The position numbers and the translations under genes are program-made. Shown piece by piece: positions 20,034 to 29,017 of a DNA stretch of 64,000 bases (positions are counted from its first letter, which is position 1; every line of letters begins with the position of its first letter). The notes under the pieces are model-generated. The model was not told the DNA's origin, ran no database searches, and saw nothing but the letters and a program-made list of their open reading frames with translations. Source of the stretch: a virus; the IMG/VR virus record IMGVR_UViG_3300021962_000076, positions 1-64,000 of that record. One strand, given 5' to 3'.

Positions 20034-20972
20034 ATGGCGTTATTAACAGATAGAACTTTAGCAACAGGCGTAACATTACAAGATTTAATACACATTGTAA
20101 TTCCAACAGATATTTCACAAAATCCAGCTGGATCATCATATAAAGCAACAATACAACAAATTGGGGACGCATTAAGTGGAAGTAGTTATTGGACTTCAGG
20201 GTCAACTGGGAATTATTCAGTTAAAACAATTAATGACAGTGGATTAGATGCTATAGGTGAATATTCAGTAGCAAGTGGTTATTTAACAACGGCAAGTGGT
20301 GATTATTCTTATGCGGAAGGAGTCGAAACAATAGCGTCAGCACCAATTTCGCATGCCGAGGGATATCAAACAATAGCTAGTGGCACAGCGTCTCATGCTG
20401 AGGGTGTGTTAACGATTGCCAGTGGTCAAACAGCCCACTCTGAGGGTTATAATACAATTGCTGGTGGTGTAGCAGCCCACTCTGAGGGTGGTTATAATCT
20501 AGCTTCTGGTGACTTTTCGCATGCTGAGGGTCATGAAACAAAAGCTTCTGGTTATTCTTCACATACTGAGGGTGATAATACTAGTGCTTCTGGTGATTAT
20601 TCTCACGCTGAAGGTAGATATACATATGCTAATGGTATGACATCACATGCTGAGGGTTCTGGTACCACTGCTAATGGTGCGGCAACACATTCTGGTGGGT
20701 TTAATACTAGCGCATTGGGGGACTATTCCTTTATACATTCAAATAATTCAATAGTAACTGGTGATAGAAGTGTTGTTTTGGGTGGTCAGGGTATAACTGG
20801 TACAACAAGTGATACTGTTTATGTTCCAGATTTTGTAATTAAAAAAACCGCATCTGTACCAACTAGCTCTGCTGATGCTGTTGGTGAAAATGGTTCCATT
20901 ACTTGGGATAATACTTATTTTTATTGGAAGGCAAATGGGCAATGGCTTAGAGTTTCTGGGTCAACATTTTAA
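20034..20972 (+). CDS. Tail fibre with YadA/Hep-Hag-type beta-roll repeats
   Basis: 312 residues. After an N-terminal attachment region, residues about 70-250 consist of a 14-16-residue repeat of the form ASGxxSHAEGxxTxA, for example ASGDYSHAEGRYTYA, more than ten copies. This is the left-handed parallel beta-roll head of trimeric autotransporter adhesins (YadA), which phages also use. The C-terminus (GSITWDNTYFYWKANGQWLR) looks like a small tip domain. Trimeric receptor-binding fibre is the natural inference. It follows a TATTTATA element and precedes a putative glycosyltransferase. Confidence 0.8.
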   Translation: MALLTDRTLATGVTLQDLIHIVIPTDISQNPAGSSYKATIQQIGDALSGSSYWTSGSTGNYSVKTINDSGLDAIGEYSVASGYLTTASGDYSYAEGVETIASAPISHAEGYQTIASGTASHAEGVLTIASGQTAHSEGYNTIAGGVAAHSEGGYNLASGDFSHAEGHETKASGYSSHTEGDNTSASGDYSHAEGRYTYANGMTSHAEGSGTTANGAATHSGGFNTSALGDYSFIHSNNSIVTGDRSVVLGGQGITGTTSDTVYVPDFVIKKTASVPTSSADAVGENGSITWDNTYFYWKANGQWLRVSGSTF

Positions 20973-21120
20973 TAATATATTAAAAATTTAACTAATCACA
21001 AAATAAAGATTTACACTTTTTCTAAAATCAAACTATCTATATTTATTTGGTATTTTTAACAAAAAAAATGTATTCATTATTTTAACATTTAAATTATATT
21101 TAAAAATATAATATTAAAGA
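20973..21120 (+). other. 148-nt AT-only-like intergenic leader
   Basis: Very AT-rich gap with no ORF or clear hairpin terminator. It contains TATATTTATT (element at 21040-21047). The longest leader before any structural gene here. Confidence 0.4.
21040..21047 (+). promoter_or_regulatory. TATTTATT element, 73 nt before glycosyltransferase gene
   Basis: TATTTATT in the AT-rich gap; longer leader than usual for this element, so support is weaker. Confidence 0.3.
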
Positions 21121-22095
21121 ATGAATAATTTAGTTTTTGTTACAGCACAACCAGACGTACCTTATTTTCATTGGCAAATAAAATTATATACACATAATTT
21201 TATTGAAAAAGGAATTGACCCAAAAAATATACACGTCATTTTAGCCATGGTCCATGGCGCTACAACACAATCAGAAGGTGCTAAAGAATTATTAAACCAA
21301 GGATATAACGTTCATTTTTATAAAGACGATAGAGATAAAAAGTCATATATCCCAAGTATAAAACCATACCTAGTTTCAAAATGGTTAGAAGAATATCCAG
21401 AATTTGGTAAAGTATTCTTTTTACATGATGCGGACATTATATTTAACAAATTACCAGATTTTGATAAATTATTAAGTGATGATATAAGTTATTTATCAGA
21501 TACAATTGGTTATATTGGATATAATTATATTATGGATTGTTGTGATCGATATGAAAAACAACACCCAGAATCAGAAAAAGGACAATTAATACAAGAAATG
21601 GCCAATGTTGTCGGACTAGATGTTGAGACAATTAAAAATAATCAAGAAAATTCTGGTGGAGGCCAGTATATTATAAAAAATACAGATTATAAACTTTGGG
21701 ATAAGATATACAAAGATTGTACACCATTATATAATCAAATGTTAGATTACCAAAGAAGATTCCCAATAAATCCTGGTCAAATACAATTTTGGACGGCAGA
21801 AATGTGGTCAGTACTTTGGAATTTATGGTTAGTTGGTAATGAAACCAAAATAACAAAAGAGTTAGATTTTTCTTGGGCAACAGACGATATAAAAAGGTAT
21901 GAAGAAATGCCAATACTTCATATGGCAGGTGTAACAGATAATTTAAAAGATGTTAAATTTTATAAGGGGGATTATATTAATAAAGACCCAATCAAATCAT
22001 TAATAAATAACCCAAACCATTTTGATTATATTGATAAAAATAGTTCTACAATAAAATATATCGAATTAATGAAATCTTTTATAAAAAATAAATAA
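21121..22095 (+). CDS. Putative GT-A-fold glycosyltransferase
   Basis: 324 residues. The N-terminus (NNLVFVTAQPDVPYFHWQ) looks like a Rossmann-type nucleotide-sugar domain. FFLHDADIIFNK around residue 100 gives an HDAD motif (D103, D105) like the DxD metal site of GT-A enzymes. Later motifs GGGQYIIKN, EMWSVLWNLWLVG and ILHMAGV resemble the acceptor side of peptidyl hydroxyproline or serine glycosyltransferases. It lies inside the tail-fibre block, so modification of fibre proteins (several very Thr-rich) is a plausible role. Family name is uncertain; sugar donor unknown. Confidence 0.6.
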   Translation: MNNLVFVTAQPDVPYFHWQIKLYTHNFIEKGIDPKNIHVILAMVHGATTQSEGAKELLNQGYNVHFYKDDRDKKSYIPSIKPYLVSKWLEEYPEFGKVFFLHDADIIFNKLPDFDKLLSDDISYLSDTIGYIGYNYIMDCCDRYEKQHPESEKGQLIQEMANVVGLDVETIKNNQENSGGGQYIIKNTDYKLWDKIYKDCTPLYNQMLDYQRRFPINPGQIQFWTAEMWSVLWNLWLVGNETKITKELDFSWATDDIKRYEEMPILHMAGVTDNLKDVKFYKGDYINKDPIKSLINNPNHFDYIDKNSSTIKYIELMKSFIKNK

Positions 22096-22100
22096 ATGAT

Positions 22101-22108
22101 TATTTATA
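22101..22108 (+). promoter_or_regulatory. TATTTATA element before 756-residue fibre gene
   Basis: TATTTATA 11 nt before the ATG at 22120. Confidence 0.45.
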
Positions 22109-22119
22109 TATAAAACAAT

Positions 22120-24390
22120 ATGGCAGGGTGCGATCAATGTAGGCAAACTATTTTAGTAAATACAGGTGTAACGGTTAGTGTTGCAACATTAATTGATTGT
22201 AGTGGTAATACAACATCTTTTAGTTTAGCACCAACATCTGGATTCACAACATACGAACCATATATTACCGATTTTTGTAGTGGAACCACAATTAGCGGTG
22301 ATACACTATATATCGATAATGATTATCCACTAACACATTGGTACTCCTTTAGTTCTTGTTGTAATAACGAAGAGTTTATCGTCTACTCAAGTTCAAAACT
22401 AATCCAAACAGGAGAGACAATAAATATAATTGATTCTAAATCATATAATGGAAATGTATATACCGGATGTTATACCTGTACAAATACTGATAAAATTGGT
22501 TCTAACGAACCTATTTTAGATAGATTAATATATTTTGAACCACAAGGAAGTCCTATTGAAGGCATTATTATCTATAAACTAGGCTGCGTAAGTTGTCTTG
22601 AAGTAAATCCATGTCCTACAATATGTTATAAATTATATTCTTGTGACAATCTATATGATCCATTTTATAGTAAAAACGAAGGACTATCTGGTTTTGTGAA
22701 TAATTATGTTTCTTTAACAACTAGTGGTATAACTAATGGATGTTTTTATGTTACAGGAGTTGAAAGTTGCGACAATTATGAAGATGTTACAATAAATTAT
22801 GATATAATGTGTGAGTGCACATGTAGTTGCTACACTTATACAATACCTGAGAATTCTAAACCAATAATAATAACTTATATTGATTGCAATGATAACGAAA
22901 TATCTAATTATGTTAATACAGGCGCCACAACAAGTATTTGTTCAAAGATAACTCCTTTATTTTATAATGAAGTAAATCGAATTATAATCCCAATTAAAAA
23001 TAATGGTCCATGTATTAATGGAGAATGTCAAAAACAACCAATAACAATAAAACCAAGAAATGAGTGTGATGTTATAACTATTTTCCCTATGGGAGTTAGT
23101 TGCTTAGTAACAAACCCATCATCAGTAAATTCATTTGATGGTTATACATACTTACAAATAACAGGAGGAACACCACCATATACAGTAATGTGGGAGAATG
23201 GAAGTTATGGACAATCTTTAAGTGATTTAAACATAGGTGAATATAGTGCGACAGTTACAGATTTTTATGGTGATTTTATAATTAACACAACTTGCGTATT
23301 AACAGCTACAACAACTACTAGCACAACAACCACAACAACAACAATACCAGTAATTTATGGACCATTATGTCTATCATATAATGAAAGTGTACATTATAAT
23401 ACCACAACAACACAAGTCCAATTTGAACCATCTATCAACATTAACAATCAACCAAGTTGGACTGGTACAACAGACTATTTACTATATTGGAACGAAAATC
23501 AATGGATTATAACTGGAAGTACAATTAATGGGGATTTAGTAAATAATAATCCAATAACACCACCATTAGTTGGTTGGCAATTCCTAGGTAATCCATATTA
23601 TGTTGCGGATACATTATTATTATATTCAGGTTTATGCACTAGTGGTGAAGCAATAATTTTAAATCAAATTGCAAATACAAATGTTGACTGTAATAATTTA
23701 GGATCAATTGCAATAACACCAAATGGAGGTACACAACCATATTTATACTCAATTAATGGAGGAATAAACTACTATAACACACCAATATTTAATAATTTAC
23801 AACCAGGCACATATTTCATTAAAACTAAAGATTCTTTAGATAATGAATCACAAATAACAGAGGTATTAGTTGAAAATATACCAACACAACAATATACATT
23901 ATCATTAAATGTTGATCAAAACACAAATACATTTACAATAACACCAGATAGTAGTTTACCACCATATCAAACTATATCATTTAATTTTGGACATATTAGT
24001 ACCTTCATTGGAGTATCAACAATAAATCCAGGGCAATCATATGACAATATAGTAAGTTTTGGTGCTTTAGGAACTATGACATATGTTGGACAAAATAATT
24101 CAACAGATACTATAATTTGTGGTGGATATGTTACTCCTAGACAAATACAACAAACAACATATACAAAAGCACTAACAATAAATGGTGGTGAGACAATAAC
24201 TGGATCATTTACTGATTTACTAAACTATGGGATTTGGACACCAACCGAATGTAGATATATAGATGGTCAGTACACATTATTCATTGAAAGTGCTAATTGT
24301 GGCGACTGTTGTATTGTAAAAATTATAAATCCACCATTAACACAAAATCTTGGAGGAGGTAATTTTGTGTTACCACCAAAATTACCATAA
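22120..24390 (+). CDS. Modular fibre protein: Cys-rich N-terminus, SprB-like repeat, Thr linker
   Basis: 756 residues. The N-terminal 300 residues are Cys-rich beta modules, one of which (ITYIDCNDNEISNYVNTGAT followed by SICS) resembles the C-terminal module of the minus-strand protein at 27556. Residues about 340-390 hold an SprB-like unit (LQITGGTPPYTVMWENGSYG, then GEYSATVTDFYG). A poly-Thr linker (TTTTSTTTTTTTIP) follows, and then another repeat-like unit with GGTQPYLYSINGG. This is the build of a long, linker-jointed adhesin. Thr linkers may be glycosylated by the neighbouring transferase (inference). Confidence 0.7.
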   Translation: MAGCDQCRQTILVNTGVTVSVATLIDCSGNTTSFSLAPTSGFTTYEPYITDFCSGTTISGDTLYIDNDYPLTHWYSFSSCCNNEEFIVYSSSKLIQTGETINIIDSKSYNGNVYTGCYTCTNTDKIGSNEPILDRLIYFEPQGSPIEGIIIYKLGCVSCLEVNPCPTICYKLYSCDNLYDPFYSKNEGLSGFVNNYVSLTTSGITNGCFYVTGVESCDNYEDVTINYDIMCECTCSCYTYTIPENSKPIIITYIDCNDNEISNYVNTGATTSICSKITPLFYNEVNRIIIPIKNNGPCINGECQKQPITIKPRNECDVITIFPMGVSCLVTNPSSVNSFDGYTYLQITGGTPPYTVMWENGSYGQSLSDLNIGEYSATVTDFYGDFIINTTCVLTATTTTSTTTTTTTIPVIYGPLCLSYNESVHYNTTTTQVQFEPSININNQPSWTGTTDYLLYWNENQWIITGSTINGDLVNNNPITPPLVGWQFLGNPYYVADTLLLYSGLCTSGEAIILNQIANTNVDCNNLGSIAITPNGGTQPYLYSINGGINYYNTPIFNNLQPGTYFIKTKDSLDNESQITEVLVENIPTQQYTLSLNVDQNTNTFTITPDSSLPPYQTISFNFGHISTFIGVSTINPGQSYDNIVSFGALGTMTYVGQNNSTDTIICGGYVTPRQIQQTTYTKALTINGGETITGSFTDLLNYGIWTPTECRYIDGQYTLFIESANCGDCCIVKIINPPLTQNLGGGNFVLPPKLP
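23306..23345 (+). repeat. ACA/ACT trinucleotide tract coding poly-Thr linker
   Basis: In-frame run of mostly ACA and ACT codons. Similar tracts occur at 25025-25059 and, on the other strand, at 27767-28367, so it can slip by whole codons and offers homology for recombination. Confidence 0.7.
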
Positions 24391-24405
24391 AATATCATTA
24401 CTTAG

Positions 24406-24413
24406 TATTTATT
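24406..24413 (+). promoter_or_regulatory. TATTTATT element before 825-residue gene
   Basis: TATTTATT only 4 nt before the ATG at 24418, the same close spacing as at 1615. Confidence 0.4.
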
Positions 24414-24417
24414 AGAA

Positions 24418-26895
24418 ATGGCATATATAATAAAAAATACATCGGGATTAGTAAACACTAGAGTTACAGACATTGGACGCCAAAAATTATCACAAGGTAA
24501 CTTTAAAATTTCATATTTTCAGATTGGAGATAGTGAAATTTCATATGATAAAATTCCACAAAATTATAACCAATCAAATAGCTTTGTATTAGAGCCGCAA
24601 TTTAATTCACAAAATGCCGCAGGTGTTCCACAATCAAATAGACAATATGTAAAATATCCATATTTAGTTGATGAAGCACAAACCAATATATATGGAATTC
24701 CATATATGGATTCACTAATTGAATCTGTATTTAATAGAGCACCACTTAGAGGATTTTTTACTGGGGACACAACACAAGGTATAATAAATTGGGACTTATT
24801 GACTAATGACAAATATGTTGTTAGTGCAAATTATATTGTAAATACTGCAACCCTAAATGGGTCTAATCAAATTGAAATTATATATTCAGGAACTAATACT
24901 AGTAATTTACAAACACCACAAATTGGTGATATAATTACAATATACTATGATGGTAAAGCCAAAAATAACGTTGAGTGTTTTAATTTGCCAACACCAACAC
25001 CAACACCAAGTATTAGTTCATCACCAACAACCGCAACTACAACAACTACAACAACAATAGTTGATTGTGCTTCACCAACACCTACACCTACACCAAGTAA
25101 GACACCTTGTTTAACACCAACACCAAGTCCACAATGTCCATTACCACCATACCCAGATTGTTTTATGGGTATGAATAGTTGTACTATAATGTTAACATAT
25201 AGAATTATTGATGTTTGTAAAAATACGTTAACATTAGATAGACCAACACCAGATTATAGATTTTTCCCAAGCGATTGTTATTCTAGAGTAATTATTTACC
25301 CATCGAATATGACACAAATATACGATAGCATAACCCCAGAGCCACATTGGAACGATCAGGTAATTGATTTTGAATCAATTTGTGATACTGACCAATTTGA
25401 TGTTAAAATATGGAATATGAATATACCTTGGACTGAAAATCCAGCAGGGATAATTGAAACACAATATGAAGGATACCAAAATTCATTATCTATTGACTAT
25501 ATTGGGTCTAAAGAATATTTTGGATATAACTCAAGTGAGGGACAAACAGATACTAGTGCAACTTTTTATTATAATTCATTAGGTGATATTGTAACAACAA
25601 AACCAGAAGACCAAAAAGCAATTGCGATTATACATTATACAAATCAAACAATAGATTTCTTTTATGGTGAAAAATTTGCATTAGAACCATATAACCCATC
25701 GAATCCTAGTGATACAACAGGACAAGCAAGAAACTTTAAACTACATATTCCTTGGTTAATGTGGCATAAAAACCCTAATTGTTGTAATGGTCAAACGTTT
25801 TGGGTTGACCCACCAGGATTTGATGACAAAGACTTATTTAAACCATATTATATTAAATCCACAAGGAATGAAACTATGAACCAACCAGGTATTAGGTATT
25901 ATCATTTGTGGGACACAAACAAAAATAACGATGGGCTACCAAATAGAATTGGTAAAGTATTTCCAGATAGTAAATTAGTTATTATTGATGATGATGAGAT
26001 TATTGCTGCAATGTCATATAAAGCAAATAGAAACTGGACATTACCAGCACCACAATTATCACTATTAACACCAAATACATGTGACACAACAACATCACAA
26101 TTTGGTATTTTAACAGGTAGTAATCAAACTATGTATGTAACATATAGATTAACAAATAAATTTGGATTTACAAATTCGTTACATTGTAATTATTATGTTA
26201 AAATACAAGGTAACAATAATGAATGTAATCCAGATACAACTAAAAATGTTGCTATTAGATTTGGCGAAGAGTTTGGATGTTTAATACAACCAGGATATTC
26301 ACCAGTTACAACTACTACAACATATTATCCAGTTACAACAACAAGTACTACATACCCATGTTATGGATGTGAACTACCAGATGGGTATTTTGGTGACGAA
26401 TTCCAAGTCCTAGCACAAATTGTTGCAACAGGAGAAAGACCGGACCCGACAAAGTGGAAAATAATTGATTTTACAAGTCAAATTAGTAACAATTTTATAA
26501 ATGGGTACATAACACAAGAATCAATTGTTAATAGTACCTTTGTTATAACAAATGAGAATTATCAAGCAGCACCTTATTATAATTTAAATGATTATATACC
26601 ATTAACACCATTAAATACAACAACTAAAAAATTAAATTTTGGCGATGAGTTTTATTTTTATGGTGCAATAGAAACAGACATACAAGCAACAATATATGAA
26701 ATGAAATACAAAATAAACCTAAGTTCAAACGAGTTTCAAGTATCAACAAACCCATCTTGGACATTGGGGACTCCATCATATATAACAGAAATTGCTCTAC
26801 TTGATGATAATAAAGATATTTTGGTTATGTCTAAATTACAATCACCTACATTAAGACAAGGTATACAGCAGTATGTGGTTAAGATAGATTTCTAA
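24418..26895 (+). CDS. Structural protein with Pro/Thr-rich linkers
   Basis: 825 residues. The N-terminal 190 residues (MAYIIKNTSGLVNTRVTDIG, then FQIGDSEISYDKIP) look like a virion-attachment domain. A linker with PTPTPTP, a poly-Thr run, and PTPTPTPSKTP follows. The central 350 residues are aromatic, beta-type and Cys-containing, with motifs such as LHIPWLMWHKNPNC. A second Thr linker (VTTTTTYYPVTTTSTT) precedes a C-terminal domain ending in IKLDF-like strands. No family recognised. Position and linkers mark it as an extended fibre or collar-type structure. Confidence 0.65.
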   Translation: MAYIIKNTSGLVNTRVTDIGRQKLSQGNFKISYFQIGDSEISYDKIPQNYNQSNSFVLEPQFNSQNAAGVPQSNRQYVKYPYLVDEAQTNIYGIPYMDSLIESVFNRAPLRGFFTGDTTQGIINWDLLTNDKYVVSANYIVNTATLNGSNQIEIIYSGTNTSNLQTPQIGDIITIYYDGKAKNNVECFNLPTPTPTPSISSSPTTATTTTTTTIVDCASPTPTPTPSKTPCLTPTPSPQCPLPPYPDCFMGMNSCTIMLTYRIIDVCKNTLTLDRPTPDYRFFPSDCYSRVIIYPSNMTQIYDSITPEPHWNDQVIDFESICDTDQFDVKIWNMNIPWTENPAGIIETQYEGYQNSLSIDYIGSKEYFGYNSSEGQTDTSATFYYNSLGDIVTTKPEDQKAIAIIHYTNQTIDFFYGEKFALEPYNPSNPSDTTGQARNFKLHIPWLMWHKNPNCCNGQTFWVDPPGFDDKDLFKPYYIKSTRNETMNQPGIRYYHLWDTNKNNDGLPNRIGKVFPDSKLVIIDDDEIIAAMSYKANRNWTLPAPQLSLLTPNTCDTTTSQFGILTGSNQTMYVTYRLTNKFGFTNSLHCNYYVKIQGNNNECNPDTTKNVAIRFGEEFGCLIQPGYSPVTTTTTYYPVTTTSTTYPCYGCELPDGYFGDEFQVLAQIVATGERPDPTKWKIIDFTSQISNNFINGYITQESIVNSTFVITNENYQAAPYYNLNDYIPLTPLNTTTKKLNFGDEFYFYGAIETDIQATIYEMKYKINLSSNEFQVSTNPSWTLGTPSYITEIALLDDNKDILVMSKLQSPTLRQGIQQYVVKIDF
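25025..25059 (+). repeat. ACA/ACT tract coding poly-Thr linker
   Basis: Second plus-strand Thr-codon tract, within the Pro/Thr linker of the 825-residue protein. Confidence 0.65.
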
Positions 26896-26946
26896 AAAAC
26901 ATTTAGTTTTAAATAAAATCAATTACTTTCTAATAAAACATAGTAT

Positions 26947-27555
26947 ATGGCAAAAGATATTAAAAACACACCAAAGGTTTTAGGATTAGACATATCAACA
27001 AAAACAATAGGGTGGGCATTATTTGACGTAAAAAGTCAAGAGTTACTAGAATTAACACACATCTCACCTAGGCCAAAAATGGATAAAAATAATGATGATA
27101 AATTAAAAGAGTTATTACTTAAGTCTGAAATTTTTGCACAAAAACTAATGGAATATAAAAATTTAGGTATATTAAAAGTGATAATTGAAGAACCATTATT
27201 AAACTCAAACAACATATACACAATACAAACACTATTAAGATTTAATAGCTTTATTTTTAAAGAAATTTATAATATTTTAGGAATTGTACCACAATTTATA
27301 TCAACATATAACGCAAGAAAATTTGCCTGGCCAGAACTAGTAAAAGAAAACGAAAAGGGTAAACACGTATTATTTGGCGGCCTACCAAAGGATATTGATA
27401 AAAAAATGTTAGTATGGGAAAAAGTAGCAAAAAAAGAACCACAAATTATATGGTCATACACAAAAAATAATACACTTAGAAAAGAAAATTTTGATCAAAC
27501 AGACGCGTATACTTGCGTCTTAGGCTATATGAAATCAAATGAAATTTGGAAATAA
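26947..27555 (+). CDS. RuvC-like Holliday junction resolvase (RNase H fold)
   Basis: 202 residues. The pattern VLGLDISTKTIGWALFD with D15, VIIEEP with E81/E82, and FDQTDAYTCVLGY with D183 and D186 gives the three acidic clusters of the RuvC/RNase H nuclease fold. Such phage enzymes resolve branched DNA before packaging. Length fits the family (about 170-200). It closes the plus-strand fibre block, and its stop directly abuts the stop of the convergent minus-strand gene. No clear promoter; the 51-nt gap upstream has only weak promoter-like sequence. Confidence 0.8.
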   Translation: MAKDIKNTPKVLGLDISTKTIGWALFDVKSQELLELTHISPRPKMDKNNDDKLKELLLKSEIFAQKLMEYKNLGILKVIIEEPLLNSNNIYTIQTLLRFNSFIFKEIYNILGIVPQFISTYNARKFAWPELVKENEKGKHVLFGGLPKDIDKKMLVWEKVAKKEPQIIWSYTKNNTLRKENFDQTDAYTCVLGYMKSNEIWK

Positions 27556-28653
27556 TTAATTACATAAATTACCAGTAACATCAATTTCCAGTAATGGCCC
27601 ACCTGGGAAACTAGTTTGCACTGGTGTAGTCGCTGAACAAAGAATTATTGTGTCTCCTTTATTAATAACCCCAGATATATTACCAGTACAATCAGAGAAT
27701 TCAAAACTAATTCCAATTTGGTTACCATTGTATATATGATACTCATTTAAAATACAAGGAGCTTCAGTTGTGGTAGTTGTTGTTGTCGAAGTTGAAGTCG
27801 AAGTTGTTGTTGTTTGAGGAGGTGGACACTCTAAACAAGCACCATCTTTCTCTAAACCAATCTCATACAAAACCTTAATATTGTCTATACCACTTATATT
27901 ATCGGCTAAACCAAGGAATGTAGCACATGTCGTATATGAATTAGTTAACGTATTAATCTGAATCTTGTAAACGACCCCCTGATTAATTATGGTATTTTCA
28001 GCAATTAAATTTAAGACCTCTGATGTATAATACTCAAAACCATTAAAACAATCCTTAAACACTTTTGTATTACCACATCTCATATACTCATCAAATATGT
28101 TAAATGTGACAATACCATCGAAAATACATTTACGATTAATTGTTGTTGTTGTAGTTGTTGTTGGAACAAATGTTGTAGTAGTTGTTGTATATGTTATAGC
28201 AGAATAACTAATAGAAACACCGCTACATAAATCTGGAGGTATTGTAGTTGTTGTAGTTGTTGTAGTTGTTGCAGATGTTGTCGTGGTAGTTGTTGGAACA
28301 ATACAATCAAAGATTGCGTCAAAATCAAAGACATCACAAGGTGAAGTTGTTGTAGTTGTAGTTGTAGGACAAGCACCAGAGGAGCTAGCAACAAGGGATA
28401 TACCGTCCCAAAAGTCAGGACATACCGAGAAACTATTTAAAGGACCAAATTGATCACAAGTCCCGCCCAATGAACTTGATAAACACCATAGATTTTCAGT
28501 TACCCCAGTGCTAAAATAAATAAAATAAGATGATGTTATACCAGTATAGTAATTGTATCCATTGTATGTACCACCAGAAAGGAATACATCATCATATACG
28601 TATCCAGTATTAAATATACAAACAGTACTTCCAGTACAAGTAAAAGACATCAA
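27556..28653 (-). CDS. Modular Thr-linker fibre protein (minus strand)
   Basis: 365 residues with short Cys-bounded modules joined by poly-Thr linkers: ACPTTTTTTTSPC, PTTTTTTSATTTTTTTTTIP, FVPTTTTTTTINRKC and QTTTTSTSTSTTTTTTTEAP. The C-terminal module (ISFEFSDCTGNISGVINKGD, then LCSATTP) resembles one in the 756-residue protein. It begins inside the 3' end of the 73-residue gene (4-nt overlap), so the pair is co-transcribed from the element at 28887. Opposite orientation to all other fibre genes is odd and may reflect inversion or insertion. Likely an adhesin or fibre tip component. Confidence 0.65.
   Translation of the reverse strand: MMSFTCTGSTVCIFNTGYVYDDVFLSGGTYNGYNYYTGITSSYFIYFSTGVTENLWCLSSSLGGTCDQFGPLNSFSVCPDFWDGISLVASSSGACPTTTTTTTSPCDVFDFDAIFDCIVPTTTTTTSATTTTTTTTTIPPDLCSGVSISYSAITYTTTTTTFVPTTTTTTTINRKCIFDGIVTFNIFDEYMRCGNTKVFKDCFNGFEYYTSEVLNLIAENTIINQGVVYKIQINTLTNSYTTCATFLGLADNISGIDNIKVLYEIGLEKDGACLECPPPQTTTTSTSTSTTTTTTTEAPCILNEYHIYNGNQIGISFEFSDCTGNISGVINKGDTIILCSATTPVQTSFPGGPLLEIDVTGNLCN
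27767..28367 (-). repeat. Cluster of four Thr-codon tracts
   Basis: Four blocks of GTTGTTGTAGTT-type sequence on the plus strand (about 27767-27814, 28140-28189, 28242-28294, 28345-28367), coding poly-Thr on the minus strand. They are near-identical to each other in base pattern and complementary to the tracts at 23306 and 25025, i.e. inverted copies. Confidence 0.7.
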
Positions 28654-28871
28654 ACATTAATTATTTCATTTATTTCACAACTATTATCATCAATAACTCT
28701 TAGTGTAAAATTTCCAGAGTTAGTCAGTAATGTAGGAACTTCAAAAGTGTAGGGAAAGTCACCAGGTGTTATTGTATTTACATAAATACAAGTTGTATAT
28801 CCAGTATCACAAACATAAACATTAAATGGTGTTTGGCCTGAAATATCGTTAATAATAACATCTGTTGGCAT
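28650..28871 (-). CDS. Small fibre-associated beta protein (paralogue of 19707-20003)
   Basis: 73 residues, MPTDVIINDISGQTPFNVYV at the N-terminus and RVIDDNSCE near the end. It aligns by eye with the 98-residue protein at 19707. In both places the small gene stands beside a larger fibre gene, but here it is first and there it is last. A TATTTATC element lies 15 nt upstream. Confidence 0.6.
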   Translation of the reverse strand: MPTDVIINDISGQTPFNVYVCDTGYTTCIYVNTITPGDFPYTFEVPTLLTNSGNFTLRVIDDNSCEINEIINV

Positions 28872-28886
28872 TATCTATCTTTTTAT

Positions 28887-28894
28887 GATAAATA
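28887..28894 (-). promoter_or_regulatory. TATTTATC element for the minus-strand fibre pair
   Basis: Reads TATTTATC on the minus strand, 15 nt before the ATG at 28871; identical to the arrangement at 3983. Confidence 0.4.
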
Positions 28895-28948
28895 TAGAAA
28901 ACTAAAAAAACTTGTATAGTTGATAATATAAAATATTATTATTAATCT

Positions 28949-28980
28949 TTGGTTTTTTAAAAAAAAATACATATATTTGT
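28949..28980 (+). promoter_or_regulatory. Bacteroidota-type promoter for replication genes
   Basis: TTTG at 28949-28952, 20-nt A-rich spacer, TATATTTG at 28973-28980; 37 nt before the ATG at 29018. Matches the TTTG / TAnnTTTG consensus of Bacteroidota housekeeping promoters. Confidence 0.75.
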
Positions 28981-29017
28981 CCTATAATTTTAAAATTGAA
29001 TAAATAACTGATAATAT

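Noticed and set aside
20270-20720. Repeated DNA in the fibre gene as a CRISPR-like array
   Set aside because: The units are in-frame codons of a YadA-type protein, with no constant repeat and spacer structure.
26896-26946. Promoter for the RuvC-like gene
   Set aside because: TTACTTTC is a poor match to either promoter class.
22120-28653. Diversity-generating retroelement
   Set aside because: No reverse transcriptase and no template/variable repeat pair are visible; Thr tracts are simple codon repeats.
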